Shown here one piece after another: positions 8,567-18,692 of a stretch of DNA of 50,189 nt (position 1 is the first letter of the stretch; every line of letters begins with the position of its first letter). The notes beneath the pieces are model-generated. The model saw only the letters and a program-made list of their open reading frames with translations, ran no database searches and was not told the DNA's origin. Origin of the DNA: Vitreoscilla sp. (GTDB lineage: Bacteria > Pseudomonadota > Gammaproteobacteria > Burkholderiales > Burkholderiaceae_C). Both the position numbers and the translations under genes were made by a program. Location of the stretch: positions 1 through 50,189 of the forward strand of contig JADMKA010000189.1 in NCBI GenBank assembly GCA_018780145.1, written 5' to 3'.

Positions 8567-9403
8567 TCAGGGCCGGGCCTCGGCATCGATATGCTGCCAT
8601 TGCGTGGGTGTGGTGCCCAGGCGTTGCAGGAACACCCGCCCGAAAGCCCCCGGGCTGGCATAGCCCACCTCGGCAGCGACCTGCTTCACCGCCAGTCCCT
8701 TGCGCAGCAGCGTGCGGGCCAGGCCCAGGCGCCAGCCGGTCAGGTAGTCACCGGGTGGAATGCCGACCGTGCGCGTGAAGTGCGCTGCAAAGCGCGCCCG
8801 CGACATACCGGCCAGCCCGGCCATGGCGTCCAGGTTCCAGGCCCGCGCGGGGTCGGCATGCAGTGCGCTGATGGCTTTCGCCAGGCGCGGGTCGGCCAGA
8901 CCGGCCATGACGCCGCCGTCAACCAACTGGTGTGCCATGGCATGGCGCAGGAGCTGGATCACCAGCACCTCGGTGAGGCGATCCACCACCGCGCCGTGTC
9001 CACAACGGCTGGCCTGTGCCTCGCTGAACAGCAGCTGCTGAGCAAGGTCGAGGCCGGGCAGCTGGGCCAGCGGCACGCTCAGCAGGGCCGGCAGCCCGCG
9101 CAACAGCGGGTTTTCGTCACCGACTCCGAAATCGATCGATGCACACACGACGTCGGCACCCTCGCGTTCGCCGCCGTCGAGCCGGTGCGCACCGGCGCGC
9201 GGGAAGAACAGCACGCTGGGCTCGCTGACGACGCTGTGCCGCCCCAGCGTGTCGGTCACGCCCAGAGGCCCACGCCGCACCAGGTGCAGATGGCCGACGC
9301 CGGTGCCGCCGTCGAAGTCGGCAATGCCGCACAGCGCGCCGCTATAGAACACACGCGCGTGCAATTCGAAGCGCTGGAGCAAGGCTGACAAACGGTCGGA
9401 CAT
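8567..9403 (-). CDS. AraC-family regulator with cupin-like sensor (copy 2)
   Basis: This 278-residue protein is a close paralogue of the regulator at 2053-2874 over its whole length: FELHARV, HLVRRGPL, NPLLRGLP, RCGHGAVVDRLTEVLVIQLL and the C-terminal HTH pair with GYASPGAFGRVFLQR. The N-terminal cupin half is presumed to bind a small ligand; the C-terminal half binds DNA. Here an ATG start exists (MSDRLSALL), five residues ahead of the best start of copy 1. It is divergent from the peroxiredoxin-like gene at 9510 and convergent with ccdA. The shared upstream block suggests both copies recognise similar operators. Confidence 0.87.
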   Translation of the reverse strand: MSDRLSALLQRFELHARVFYSGALCGIADFDGGTGVGHLHLVRRGPLGVTDTLGRHSVVSEPSVLFFPRAGAHRLDGGEREGADVVCASIDFGVGDENPLLRGLPALLSVPLAQLPGLDLAQQLLFSEAQASRCGHGAVVDRLTEVLVIQLLRHAMAHQLVDGGVMAGLADPRLAKAISALHADPARAWNLDAMAGLAGMSRARFAAHFTRTVGIPPGDYLTGWRLGLARTLLRKGLAVKQVAAEVGYASPGAFGRVFLQRLGTTPTQWQHIDAEARP

Positions 9404-9436
9404 GAATGGTCGGACTGAGATTAATTGTTTAACGAT

Positions 9437-9463
9437 GGAGACGATTCGCCGCCAATCATCTCA
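9437..9463. promoter_or_regulatory. Conserved block in divergent AraC promoter, copy 2
   Basis: GGAGACGA (9437-9444) and ATCATCTCA (9455-9463) are spaced exactly as in the block at 2907-2933. They lie between araC copy 2 and the peroxiredoxin-like gene. This is either a shared operator or an inherited remnant of the duplication. Confidence 0.45.
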
Positions 9464-9509
9464 TCCAAGGCTCTACATTGCCGTGAATGCCCTCATTTGG
9501 AGACATGAC

Positions 9510-10070
9510 ATGTCGAACCCGTCGTTGCTGTCCCCGCTGATCCCACGCCAGCCCGTGCCTCCCCTGCACGTGCCGACGCTGGACCACGGCAGCTTTTCCC
9601 TGGCGGATGACGCCGCCGCGAACTTCACCCTGGTCGTGTTCTATCGCGGCCTGCACTGCCCGATCTGCCTGAAGTACCTGCTGGAACTGGGCCGGCTGCA
9701 GCCCGAGTTCGACAAGCGCGGCGTGAAGGTGGTCGCGATCTCCAGCGACGGGCGCGATCGGGCGCAGGCCATGGCCGACAAGCTGAAGGCACCTGCCCTG
9801 CGCATGGGCTACGACCTGGGCCTGGCCAAGGCACGGGAGTGGGGTCTGTTCGTCAGCACCTCGCGCGGCACCACGTCCATCGGCATCGAGGAGCCGGCGC
9901 TTTTCTCCGAGCCCGGCGTGTTCATCGTGCGGCCCGACGGCACGCTGTACTACGGCGCCGTGCAGACCATGCCCTTTGCGCGGCCGCACTTCGACGAACT
10001 GCTGGCGGCGCTGGATTTCGCGCTGGAGAAGAACTACCCGGCGCGGGGCGAATACATCGGCGCGGTGTGA
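9510..10070 (+). CDS. Peroxiredoxin-like (AhpC/TSA) family protein
   Basis: This 186-residue protein starts at ATG 9510 with GGAGA 7 bases upstream. It has no signal peptide. It shows the AhpC/TSA fold with FYRGLHCPICLKYL (Cys50 as the likely peroxidatic cysteine, Cys53 forming a CxxC), then GVKVVAISSDGRDRA and a C-terminal FSEPGVFIVRPDGTLYYG. The HCPIC arrangement is typical of the peroxiredoxin-like branch rather than classic 2-Cys AhpC. It is divergent from araC copy 2, probably its regulator. The next gene overlaps its stop codon. A role in thiol or peroxide stress is likely; the substrate is unknown. Confidence 0.82.
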   Translation: MSNPSLLSPLIPRQPVPPLHVPTLDHGSFSLADDAAANFTLVVFYRGLHCPICLKYLLELGRLQPEFDKRGVKVVAISSDGRDRAQAMADKLKAPALRMGYDLGLAKAREWGLFVSTSRGTTSIGIEEPALFSEPGVFIVRPDGTLYYGAVQTMPFARPHFDELLAALDFALEKNYPARGEYIGAV

Positions 10071-11386
10071 GGGAACTGCGACCGCTTCGGCTGACCCGGC
10101 GCCAGGCCCTGTTCTCAGGCTTGGCCGGGCTGGGTGCAGCCAGCGCACGGGTTGGCGCACAAGGCACGGCGGCGCCTGACCCGACGCCCTGGGCCGTGCG
10201 TGCCGTGCCGGCAGGCGAGCCGATGCGGCAACTGCATGCGGGCGGACCCTCCGGTCTGCTGGGCACCGGCGCCAGCGGCAGTTTGTGGGCTTTGTCGCTG
10301 AAGGGCCAGGCACCGCGCCGTATCGCCAACGGGATCGACGCGGCTACGCACATCGCCACAGGCCACGGCCGCATCGCAGCGCGCGCGGCCGACGGCGGAC
10401 TGTGGGTCTGGGAAGAATCCGGCGAGGGTGGCCGCGCGAGCACATCACCCCCATCGCGCTCCGCGAACCTGTCTGTGCACGCCGGGCTCCTGATCCTGCC
10501 GCTGGCAGTGCTGGCCGTCGTGACCGCCAGCCCCCGGCCAGCCGACCCGCTGGGCCACCGCCTCGCCCGCTTCGAGCCCGACCCCGACGGACGTTGGCGT
10601 GAGGTGGCGCGTTCGACCGACGCTGTGCTGCCCGACGCGCGGCCCGTTCAGGTCGACCTGGATGCTCGCGGAGACGGTGGCCACATCGCCGTGCTGGCCG
10701 GTCCTGACGGCAGCCGCTACGACCACGGCGTGCTGGGCGATGCCATCGAGGCCACGCGGGTACTCTGGCTTGAACGCCACGGGCTGGACGTACTGCGCGA
10801 GCTGAGCCTGCCGGCACCGCATGTCTTCGAAGACATCGCGCCCCGGCCCGTGGTGCTGCCCGGCGCGCAGGTTGGGCGCGGCCTGCTGACGGTGCGCTCG
10901 GGCCCGGACGGCGGGCAACTGGCGCTGGTGACGGCCGACCCGGTACGGCCCCGGGGCCTGCGCCTGGCCGCGGTGGGCGACACGGTCGGCGGCTATCACC
11001 GCTGGCTGGCGCCGACCACCGACGGTCGGCACCTGGCGGCCGTGCACACGCCGCACATCGACGGCGTGCTGCACGTCTACCAGCCCGAGGGCGAGCGACT
11101 GACCCGGCGCCGCTTGCAAAGCGATGTCAGCACCCACCGCATCGGCACGCGCGAGATCGACCTCGCGGCTTGGCTGCAAGGGCTGCTTATGTTGCCTAGC
11201 CAGGACGGCCGCCAACTGCGGCTGTTGAACCCGGCGGCGGACTGGGCCGAACTCAAGGTGATCTCTTTGCCGGGGCGCGCGACCCAGACGGCCGCGTTAC
11301 ACCACGCCGAAGCGCTTGCAGTCTTGCTCGACGACGGCCAGGTCGTGCTGGTGGGGCCAACAGCGCGCATGCCCTCGCGCGGTTGA
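10067..11386 (+). CDS. Tat-exported repeat protein, probably beta-propeller-like, unknown function
   Basis: This 439-residue protein starts at a GTG that overlaps the stop of the peroxiredoxin-like gene (GTGTGA), implying coupled translation. The N-terminus holds a twin-arginine signal, LTRRQALFSGLAGLGAA, ending near ARVGA, so a folded protein is exported. The rest consists of short strand-rich repeats (for example GPSGLLGTGASGSLWAL, DGRHLAAVHTP, DGRQLRLL), as in WD40/YVTN-type propellers. I see no catalytic motif. It may be the extracytoplasmic partner of the redox genes, but nothing in the sequence proves it. Confidence 0.6.
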   Translation: MRELRPLRLTRRQALFSGLAGLGAASARVGAQGTAAPDPTPWAVRAVPAGEPMRQLHAGGPSGLLGTGASGSLWALSLKGQAPRRIANGIDAATHIATGHGRIAARAADGGLWVWEESGEGGRASTSPPSRSANLSVHAGLLILPLAVLAVVTASPRPADPLGHRLARFEPDPDGRWREVARSTDAVLPDARPVQVDLDARGDGGHIAVLAGPDGSRYDHGVLGDAIEATRVLWLERHGLDVLRELSLPAPHVFEDIAPRPVVLPGAQVGRGLLTVRSGPDGGQLALVTADPVRPRGLRLAAVGDTVGGYHRWLAPTTDGRHLAAVHTPHIDGVLHVYQPEGERLTRRRLQSDVSTHRIGTREIDLAAWLQGLLMLPSQDGRQLRLLNPAADWAELKVISLPGRATQTAALHHAEALAVLLDDGQVVLVGPTARMPSRG

Positions 11387-11487
11387 GAGCCGGTCGACAG
11401 CGCAGCCACACAGTTCCCGACCGTGCCTTTGACGCGGCGCCGGCGCGCGGCCAGCTTGCCGGTGCGCGCGAGGTCGAGGTCGCGTAC

Positions 11488-11607
11488 GGACAGCACCCAC
11501 TGGTGCACCGGCACATGCGGGATATCGTGATCCGCCCAGTGCGCTGCCGTCCTGCGACATCCAGGGCGCGAAGCCAGGCAGGCGGAGAAAGGGCCCCCCT
11601 TCTTGAC
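11488..11607 (-). mobile_element. Eroded IS91-family (Y2) transposase fragment
   Basis: On the minus strand, two frames together read KKxGPF..., RRTAAHWADHDIPHVP and VPVHQWVLSV. These match the zinc-finger exit and the conserved AAHLVDxVxPxVPVRQWVLS block of IS91-type rolling-circle transposases. Frame changes interrupt it and no catalytic tyrosines remain. It fills part of the gap between 11387 and 11738; nothing else is recognised there. Confidence 0.55.
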
Positions 11608-11738
11608 GATGCGCATCGTCCCGATGCGAGCGATGACGCAGATCACTTCCCGCATTGGTGATAGATCCGTGAGGACTCCGAGACCCCTGCTCCCGATAAT
11701 GAAGCAGGGCGTTTTGCCCACGCAAAGGAGCAGACGAC

Positions 11739-13121
11739 ATGCAATCGTGGTTCACGCAACGGTCGGCGGGCCGAGCGCTCGGCGCGCTGACGGTGGCCCT
11801 GTCAACCGCATTGGCAGGATGTGGCGGCGGCGCGATTGCTGCCGACGACGGTAGCGCCAGCGCCCAAAGCGAAATTGGGCTGGATGGCCGGGCTCGGACC
11901 CTGAGCGCAGGCACGTCCACCCTGGACGCAGCCCTGACCGAAAACGCCGCCATCTTCAGGCCGGCGGCAGGCAATGCCGAGGTACAGAAGTTCGGCGCAC
12001 CCAACGGGATGGCCGGCGACCTGTTCGGTTGGTCCGTCGCCTCCGTCGGGTCGCGCGTGGTGGTGGGTGCCCCACAGGAGAGCGTCTTCTTCAGGACCAC
12101 CAACACTCGCGGGTCGGCCTACGTGTTCGGCGAGTCCGGATCGTTCGTTCGGGAACTGCTGCCCACATCGGCCAACGAGCTCCGCCGTGATGATGCCTAC
12201 GGGCGTTCGGTGGCGGGCAGCGGCAAACTCATCGCAGTCGGATCCCCGGGCGCAGATGACGTTGGTCAGTTTGCCGGTGAGGTTTTTGTGTTCAACGCGC
12301 AGACCGGTGCGCAAAAGGCGAAACTCGTTCCCACCGGCACCAGGCGCAATCCTGCCGATGGCGCAGCGTTCGGCAGTGCCGTCGATGTCTCCGCGGACCG
12401 AATCGTTGTGGGCGCTCCCGGAACGTTCATCGATGGGGGTGGCAACATCGGCGGTTTCGGCGCGATCTATCTCTATGACGCCAATACCAGGCGCTTGATC
12501 ACCCGCGTGACCCCGCCCGGGACGAGGGCCAAAGACAACGTCGGCCACTCGGTGTCTGTCGAGGGCAGTACCGTCGTCGCCGGCGCGCCGTTCGACAGCA
12601 TCTCCGCGCGCGAGGCCGGAGCCGTGTACGTGTTCAACTCCTCGAACGGGAGTCTGCGGTTGAAGCTGACCGCGAGTGACGCAAGCGCCGAGGACCGCTT
12701 CGGGTTTGCGGTCTCCGCCAGCGGCGGGCTCATCGCGGTCGGAGCACCTTTCGACGACGATCTCGGTTCTGCATCAGGTTCGGTCTACCTGTTCAATGCG
12801 ACGACAGGCGCCTTCATTCGCAAGATCGTGGCCAACGACGCGGGGATCAATGACCAGTTTGGAATCGCGGTGGACCTGATCGGCAACACCTTGGCGGTTG
12901 GTGCCTGGGGCGACAACGATGGTGCAGGCTCGGTCTACGTCATCGACGTCACCACAGGCACTCAACTCGGCAAGCTCGTGGCGTCGGATGCTGCGCCACG
13001 CGACATCCTCGGGCGCTCCGTGGCGCTTTCGGGCTCAGCCGTGGTAGCGGGAGCGGCTCGCGACGGCGATCGAGGCACCGACTCGGGCTCCGTGTATCGG
13101 TTCACGCTGCCGACACCATGA
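11739..13121 (+). CDS. Lipoprotein with seven FG-GAP (integrin alpha-like) repeats
   Basis: This 460-residue protein has an N-terminal signal ending STALAGC, a lipobox, so it is lipid-anchored. After about 90 residues it carries seven FG-GAP repeats of the form FGxSVxxxGxxxVVGAP, for example FGWSVASVGSRVVVGAP, VGHSVSVEGSTVVAGAP and FGFAVSASGGLIAVGAP. Each is followed by a YVF/YLF strand. Seven repeats fit a complete seven-bladed beta-propeller like the integrin alpha head. Such bacterial proteins are usually surface-exposed and of unknown ligand. It is transcribed alone and is convergent with nhaA. Confidence 0.85.
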   Translation: MQSWFTQRSAGRALGALTVALSTALAGCGGGAIAADDGSASAQSEIGLDGRARTLSAGTSTLDAALTENAAIFRPAAGNAEVQKFGAPNGMAGDLFGWSVASVGSRVVVGAPQESVFFRTTNTRGSAYVFGESGSFVRELLPTSANELRRDDAYGRSVAGSGKLIAVGSPGADDVGQFAGEVFVFNAQTGAQKAKLVPTGTRRNPADGAAFGSAVDVSADRIVVGAPGTFIDGGGNIGGFGAIYLYDANTRRLITRVTPPGTRAKDNVGHSVSVEGSTVVAGAPFDSISAREAGAVYVFNSSNGSLRLKLTASDASAEDRFGFAVSASGGLIAVGAPFDDDLGSASGSVYLFNATTGAFIRKIVANDAGINDQFGIAVDLIGNTLAVGAWGDNDGAGSVYVIDVTTGTQLGKLVASDAAPRDILGRSVALSGSAVVAGAARDGDRGTDSGSVYRFTLPTP

Positions 13122-13428
13122 GGATTCACCTCTGCATGGGGGCCCAGGGCCCAAGCGTCGGTCCGGTGCGGGCGGTGACTTCGAAGAGCCGGGCATTCGT
13201 TTCGCGGCAGCAGAGGATGGCCTGGTTTCACCCTGGTGCGAACGGCCGCTTGGTGGCGATGGATTCGTTGAAAGCTACGACCGCAACGGGTCGGGCACCG
13301 ACAATCCCCAACTTGATCTGCTTTCCATGAAGCTGCCAGTGGCTGGGTCAGGGCCCGTTGCACCAATTGGCGTCATGGCACCGCAGCCCTGTTTCGCGTA
13401 TCGCCATGGCGTTGGAGCCGTGCGGCTC
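13122..13428. other. Gap between convergent lipoprotein and nhaA genes
   Basis: About 300 bases hold the 3' ends of both transcripts. I see no gene with a start signal and no clear terminator hairpin with a T-run. Confidence 0.4.
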
Positions 13429-14808
13429 TCAGCCGCCCGCGCCGGGTGCTCGCGTTGCTTTCGTCGTCAGCAGAATGGCGATGCCGACCGCTGCGGCCAG
13501 CATTGAACCGATCAGGATGGCCAACTGGGCCTCGCGCTCGAAATGGGTGCCGGCAAACGCCAGGCCGCTGATGAACAGTGCCATGGTGAAGCCGATGCCT
13601 GCAAGGAAGGCGGTGCCGATCAGGTGCCGCCAGGTCGAACCCTCGGGCAGTGCGGCCAGCCCGGTCTTCACGGCCAGCCAACTGGCCAGACCGATGCCGA
13701 CCGATTTGCCGAGCACGAGCCCGACCATGATGCCCATTGGCACCGCAGTAGGCAGCGTGCGCAACACCGTGGCATCGATCACGACCCCTGCATTGAACAA
13801 GCCAAATATCGGCAGGATGCCGTAGGTGACCCATGGCTGTACCACGTGCTCGAAGCGCTGCAACGGTGCGGTGGCGGCATCCAGGCTGCCGCCGATCGCG
13901 CCGATGACGGCGACACGATCGGGGTCCATCGCGTCGGGCTCGTTGTCGAGGGCCTGCGCTTCGATCTCGTCGGCGCCGCGGCGGATCACCTGCGGCAGTG
14001 CGCCCGGCACGATCTTCACGCTCGCAGGCACGAACAACGCCGTCAGCACGCCGGCCAGTGTCGCGTGCAAACCGGAGACGAGGAACGCGGCCCACAGGCC
14101 CAGCCCGAGCAACAGGTAGATCGATCCCCTGCGGGCTCCGAAGCGGTTGGCCACCCACAACGCCAGCAGCAACGCGCCGATAAGTGCAACGCCGCGCCAG
14201 TCAATCGACTCGGTATAGAAGATCGCTATGACCAGCAGCGCGCCGAGGTCGTCGACGATCGCCAGTGCGACCAGGAAGACTTTCAAGGCTTCGGGGATGC
14301 GCGAGCCCAGGACGGCCAGCGCACCGAGTGCGAAGGCGATGTCGGTGGCCATCGGAATGCCCCAACCCCTGGCGCCAGCGCCGTTAAGGTTGAACCCGGC
14401 ATAGATCAGTGCCGGCACCACCATGCCGCCGACGGCGGCCACGATCGGCAACATGGCCTTGCGTCGTTCGGCCAGCTCACCGACCAGGAATTCGCGCTTG
14501 ATCTCCAGGCCGACGCCGAAGAAGAAGATCGCCATCAGGCCGTCGTTGATCCAGTGCCGAAGGTCCAGGCGCAAGACCTGTTCGCCCAGTGAAATGCCGA
14601 GCGGAAGGCTCAGCATTTGCCCGTAGGCGCCCGCCCACGGTGAGTTGGCCCAGGCCAGCGCCAGGACGGCGCAACCCAGCAGCACCAGGCCGCCGGAAGC
14701 CTGCCGCCGTGCGAACAGCTGGAACGGCCGCACCACGCGGTCCCCCGCGCGCTCGGCTTTCGTCCGGCCCAGCAACTCTTCGTCACGCGCCAGACCACCT
14801 GGATTCAT
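13429..14808 (-). CDS. nhaA: Na+/H+ antiporter NhaA
   Basis: This 459-residue protein has about twelve membrane segments and the key NhaA acidic residues: Asp156 in ATDIAFALG and the pair Asp186-Asp187 in AIVDDLGALLVIAIFY. These correspond to Asp133 and Asp163-Asp164 of E. coli NhaA, which bind the ion. It has a longer hydrophilic N-terminus (about 30 residues) and an acidic loop around residues 290-310 (DEIEAQALDNEPDAMDPD). It exports Na+ in exchange for protons across the inner membrane. It lies divergent from the N-ATPase operon with about 240 bases between the genes, so the two ion-transport units may be controlled together. Confidence 0.95.
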   Translation of the reverse strand: MNPGGLARDEELLGRTKAERAGDRVVRPFQLFARRQASGGLVLLGCAVLALAWANSPWAGAYGQMLSLPLGISLGEQVLRLDLRHWINDGLMAIFFFGVGLEIKREFLVGELAERRKAMLPIVAAVGGMVVPALIYAGFNLNGAGARGWGIPMATDIAFALGALAVLGSRIPEALKVFLVALAIVDDLGALLVIAIFYTESIDWRGVALIGALLLALWVANRFGARRGSIYLLLGLGLWAAFLVSGLHATLAGVLTALFVPASVKIVPGALPQVIRRGADEIEAQALDNEPDAMDPDRVAVIGAIGGSLDAATAPLQRFEHVVQPWVTYGILPIFGLFNAGVVIDATVLRTLPTAVPMGIMVGLVLGKSVGIGLASWLAVKTGLAALPEGSTWRHLIGTAFLAGIGFTMALFISGLAFAGTHFEREAQLAILIGSMLAAAVGIAILLTTKATRAPGAGG

Positions 14809-14883
14809 GGTCGACGGCGCCGGTGCGCTGTGCCCGTGCGCCGGCTTTCCGGGGGACGTGGGTGCAGGTTCGCGCGCATGTGA

Positions 14884-16989
<2,106 letters not shown>

Positions 16990-16993
<4 letters not shown>

Positions 16994-17343
16994 GTCCGGA
17001 CCCGAACCGCGTGCCACCCGGCCCCGCCACGGCGCCTGCCCGTCCCACCCTGGCCGATCAGGTCGGCGTCAAGGCGTCGCGCAAGCTCAAGGCGCGCCGC
17101 CGCGACACGCCAGGGGTCTGGTTCGGCCTGGGCATGATGGGATTGATCGGCTGGTCGGTCGCGGTACCGACCCTGCTGGGCGCCGCGCTCGGCCTGTGGC
17201 TGGATCAACGCTATCCCGGCGGGCGCGCCTGGACGCTGGCGCTGCTGATGGCGGGGCTGGCCATCGGCTGCCTGAACGCCTGGCATTGGGTTTCCCGGGA
17301 AGACCGGGCGATGCGGGAAGAGCAGGAGGGCGACGATGGCTGA
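16990..17343 (+). CDS. atpQ: N-ATPase accessory membrane protein AtpQ
   Basis: This 117-residue protein has a basic, proline-rich N-terminus (KASRKLKARRRDTPG) followed by two membrane segments, about 44-70 (GLGMMGLIGWSVAVPTLLG) and 79-96, with LGLWLDQRYPGGRAWT between them. This is the AtpI/AtpZ-related accessory protein called AtpQ in N-ATPase operons, possibly linked to Mg2+ handling or c-ring assembly; that role is inferred from relatives. It overlaps atpC by 4 bases and atpR by 8. Confidence 0.85.
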
Positions 17344-17662
17344 TGCCGCGACTTGGGCCACGACCTGGGCCGCAGCCGTGCTGGCAGGTGCTGCGCTGGG
17401 CGCCGTCTTCTTCGGCGGCCTGTGGTGGACGGTGCGACGGGGTGCGGCATCAAAGACAGCGGCGCGCTGGTTCGTCGGCAGCCTCGTGCTGCGCACCGCC
17501 ATCGTGCTGGCCGGGTTCTTCCTCGTCGGCGCGGGCCAGCCCGTTCGGCTGGGGCTGTGCCTGCTCGGCTTTCTGCTGGCGCGCGCCATCGTCCTGCTCG
17601 TGACACGTCCCAGGCTCGCCGCACTGGCTCCACCGGCATCCAGGGCACCGCCATGCGCCTGA
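17336..17662 (+). CDS. atpR: N-ATPase accessory membrane protein AtpR
   Basis: This 108-residue, three-helix membrane protein is specific to N-ATPase operons. Hydrophobic stretches occupy about 12-33, 43-66 and 70-90. Arginines sit in or near the membrane (VLRTAIVLAG, LLARAIVLLV). AtpR has been proposed to interact with the c-ring carboxylates during assembly, which would suit these arginines. It overlaps atpB by 10 bases. Confidence 0.85.
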   Translation: MADAATWATTWAAAVLAGAALGAVFFGGLWWTVRRGAASKTAARWFVGSLVLRTAIVLAGFFLVGAGQPVRLGLCLLGFLLARAIVLLVTRPRLAALAPPASRAPPCA

Positions 17663-18357
17663 CAACAGATGCCTGGATCTTCTGGCAGCACGGCTTCTTC
17701 AAGCTGAATGCCACCATCGTCTTCACCTGGGCGCTGATGGCGGTGCTGGTGCTGGGGGCTGCGCTTATCACGCGGCGTCTGGCCACCGGCCACGAACGCT
17801 CGCGCTGGCAGAACCTGCTGGAGATCGTCGTCACCTCCATCGTCGGCCAGATCGAGGATGTCGGCCTGAAGGAGCCGCGCCGCTACCTCGGGTTCCTCGG
17901 CACGATGTTCCTGTTCGTCGCCGCGGCGGCGCTGGCCACCGTGGTGCCCGGTTACGAGCCGCCCACCGCGTCGCTGTCGACGACGGCAGCGCTGGCGCTG
18001 TGCGTGCTGGTGGCGGTGCCGTTGTTCGGCATCTCGGGCCAGGGCCTTGCGGCCTACCTGAAGTCGTATGTGCAGCCGACGCCGGTCATGCTGCCGTTCA
18101 ACCTGATCAGCGAGGTCTCACGCACGCTGGCGCTGGCCGTGCGCCTGTTCGGCAACATGATGAGCGGGGCCATGATCATCGCCATCCTGCTGTCGATCAC
18201 GCCCTTTGTCTTCCCCATCGTGATGATGGTGCTGGGCCTGCTGACCGGCATGGTGCAGGCCTACATCTTCACCATCCTGGCGGCGGTGTACATCGCCGCC
18301 GCAACGCGCAGTGCCGCCGGCAGCAAGGCCGAGCCTTCTCCGGCGGCACCGAACTGA
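17653..18357 (+). CDS. atpB: N-ATPase Fo a subunit
   Basis: This 234-residue membrane protein has the essential arginine in AVRLFGNMMSG (Arg164), equivalent to Arg210 of E. coli subunit a, and the preceding PFNLISEVSRTLALAVRL helix. It forms the half-channels for the ion next to the c-ring. The start is ATG 17653, inside the end of atpR. A 41-base gap to atpE, with its own AAGGA, is the largest in the first part of the operon. Confidence 0.93.
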   Translation: MRLTTDAWIFWQHGFFKLNATIVFTWALMAVLVLGAALITRRLATGHERSRWQNLLEIVVTSIVGQIEDVGLKEPRRYLGFLGTMFLFVAAAALATVVPGYEPPTASLSTTAALALCVLVAVPLFGISGQGLAAYLKSYVQPTPVMLPFNLISEVSRTLALAVRLFGNMMSGAMIIAILLSITPFVFPIVMMVLGLLTGMVQAYIFTILAAVYIAAATRSAAGSKAEPSPAAPN

Positions 18358-18398
18358 CTCGTGCCTCGGCCACCGATTCAACACTTCAAGGATTCCCC

Positions 18399-18689
18399 AT
18401 GGACTCTCTCACCTGGATCGCCGTCGCGTCCATCGTCATGGCTGGCCTGACCACCGGCTTCGGCACGATGGGGCCGGCGTTGGCCGAGGGCAGGGCGGTG
18501 GCGGTAGCGCTCACGTCGTTGGCCCAGCAGCCTGATGCGTCGGCCACCATCACGCGCACGCTGTTCGTCGGCCTGGCGATGATCGAGTCGACGGCGATCT
18601 ATTGCTTCGTGGTGTCGATGATCCTGATCTTCGCCAACCCGTTCTGGAATGCCGCGGTCGCTGCAGCCACTCAGGCGGCAGGAAAGTAG
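18399..18689 (+). CDS. atpE: N-ATPase Fo c subunit (rotor ring)
   Basis: This 96-residue hairpin of two membrane helices forms the ion-carrying ring. Carboxylates occur in both helices: Glu30 (GPALAEGRAV) and Glu63 in MIESTAIY. Glu63-Ser64-Thr65 and Tyr68 match the Na+-binding pattern E-S-T-x-x-Y of Ilyobacter, with Glu30 in place of the usual Gln. This double-carboxylate pattern is typical of N-ATPases. It suggests Na+ coordination, but an N-ATPase c-ring from Burkholderia pseudomallei has been reported as proton-specific, so ion choice stays open. The start ATG 18399 follows AAGGA. Confidence 0.95.
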   Translation: MDSLTWIAVASIVMAGLTTGFGTMGPALAEGRAVAVALTSLAQQPDASATITRTLFVGLAMIESTAIYCFVVSMILIFANPFWNAAVAAATQAAGK

Positions 18690-18692
18690 ACC

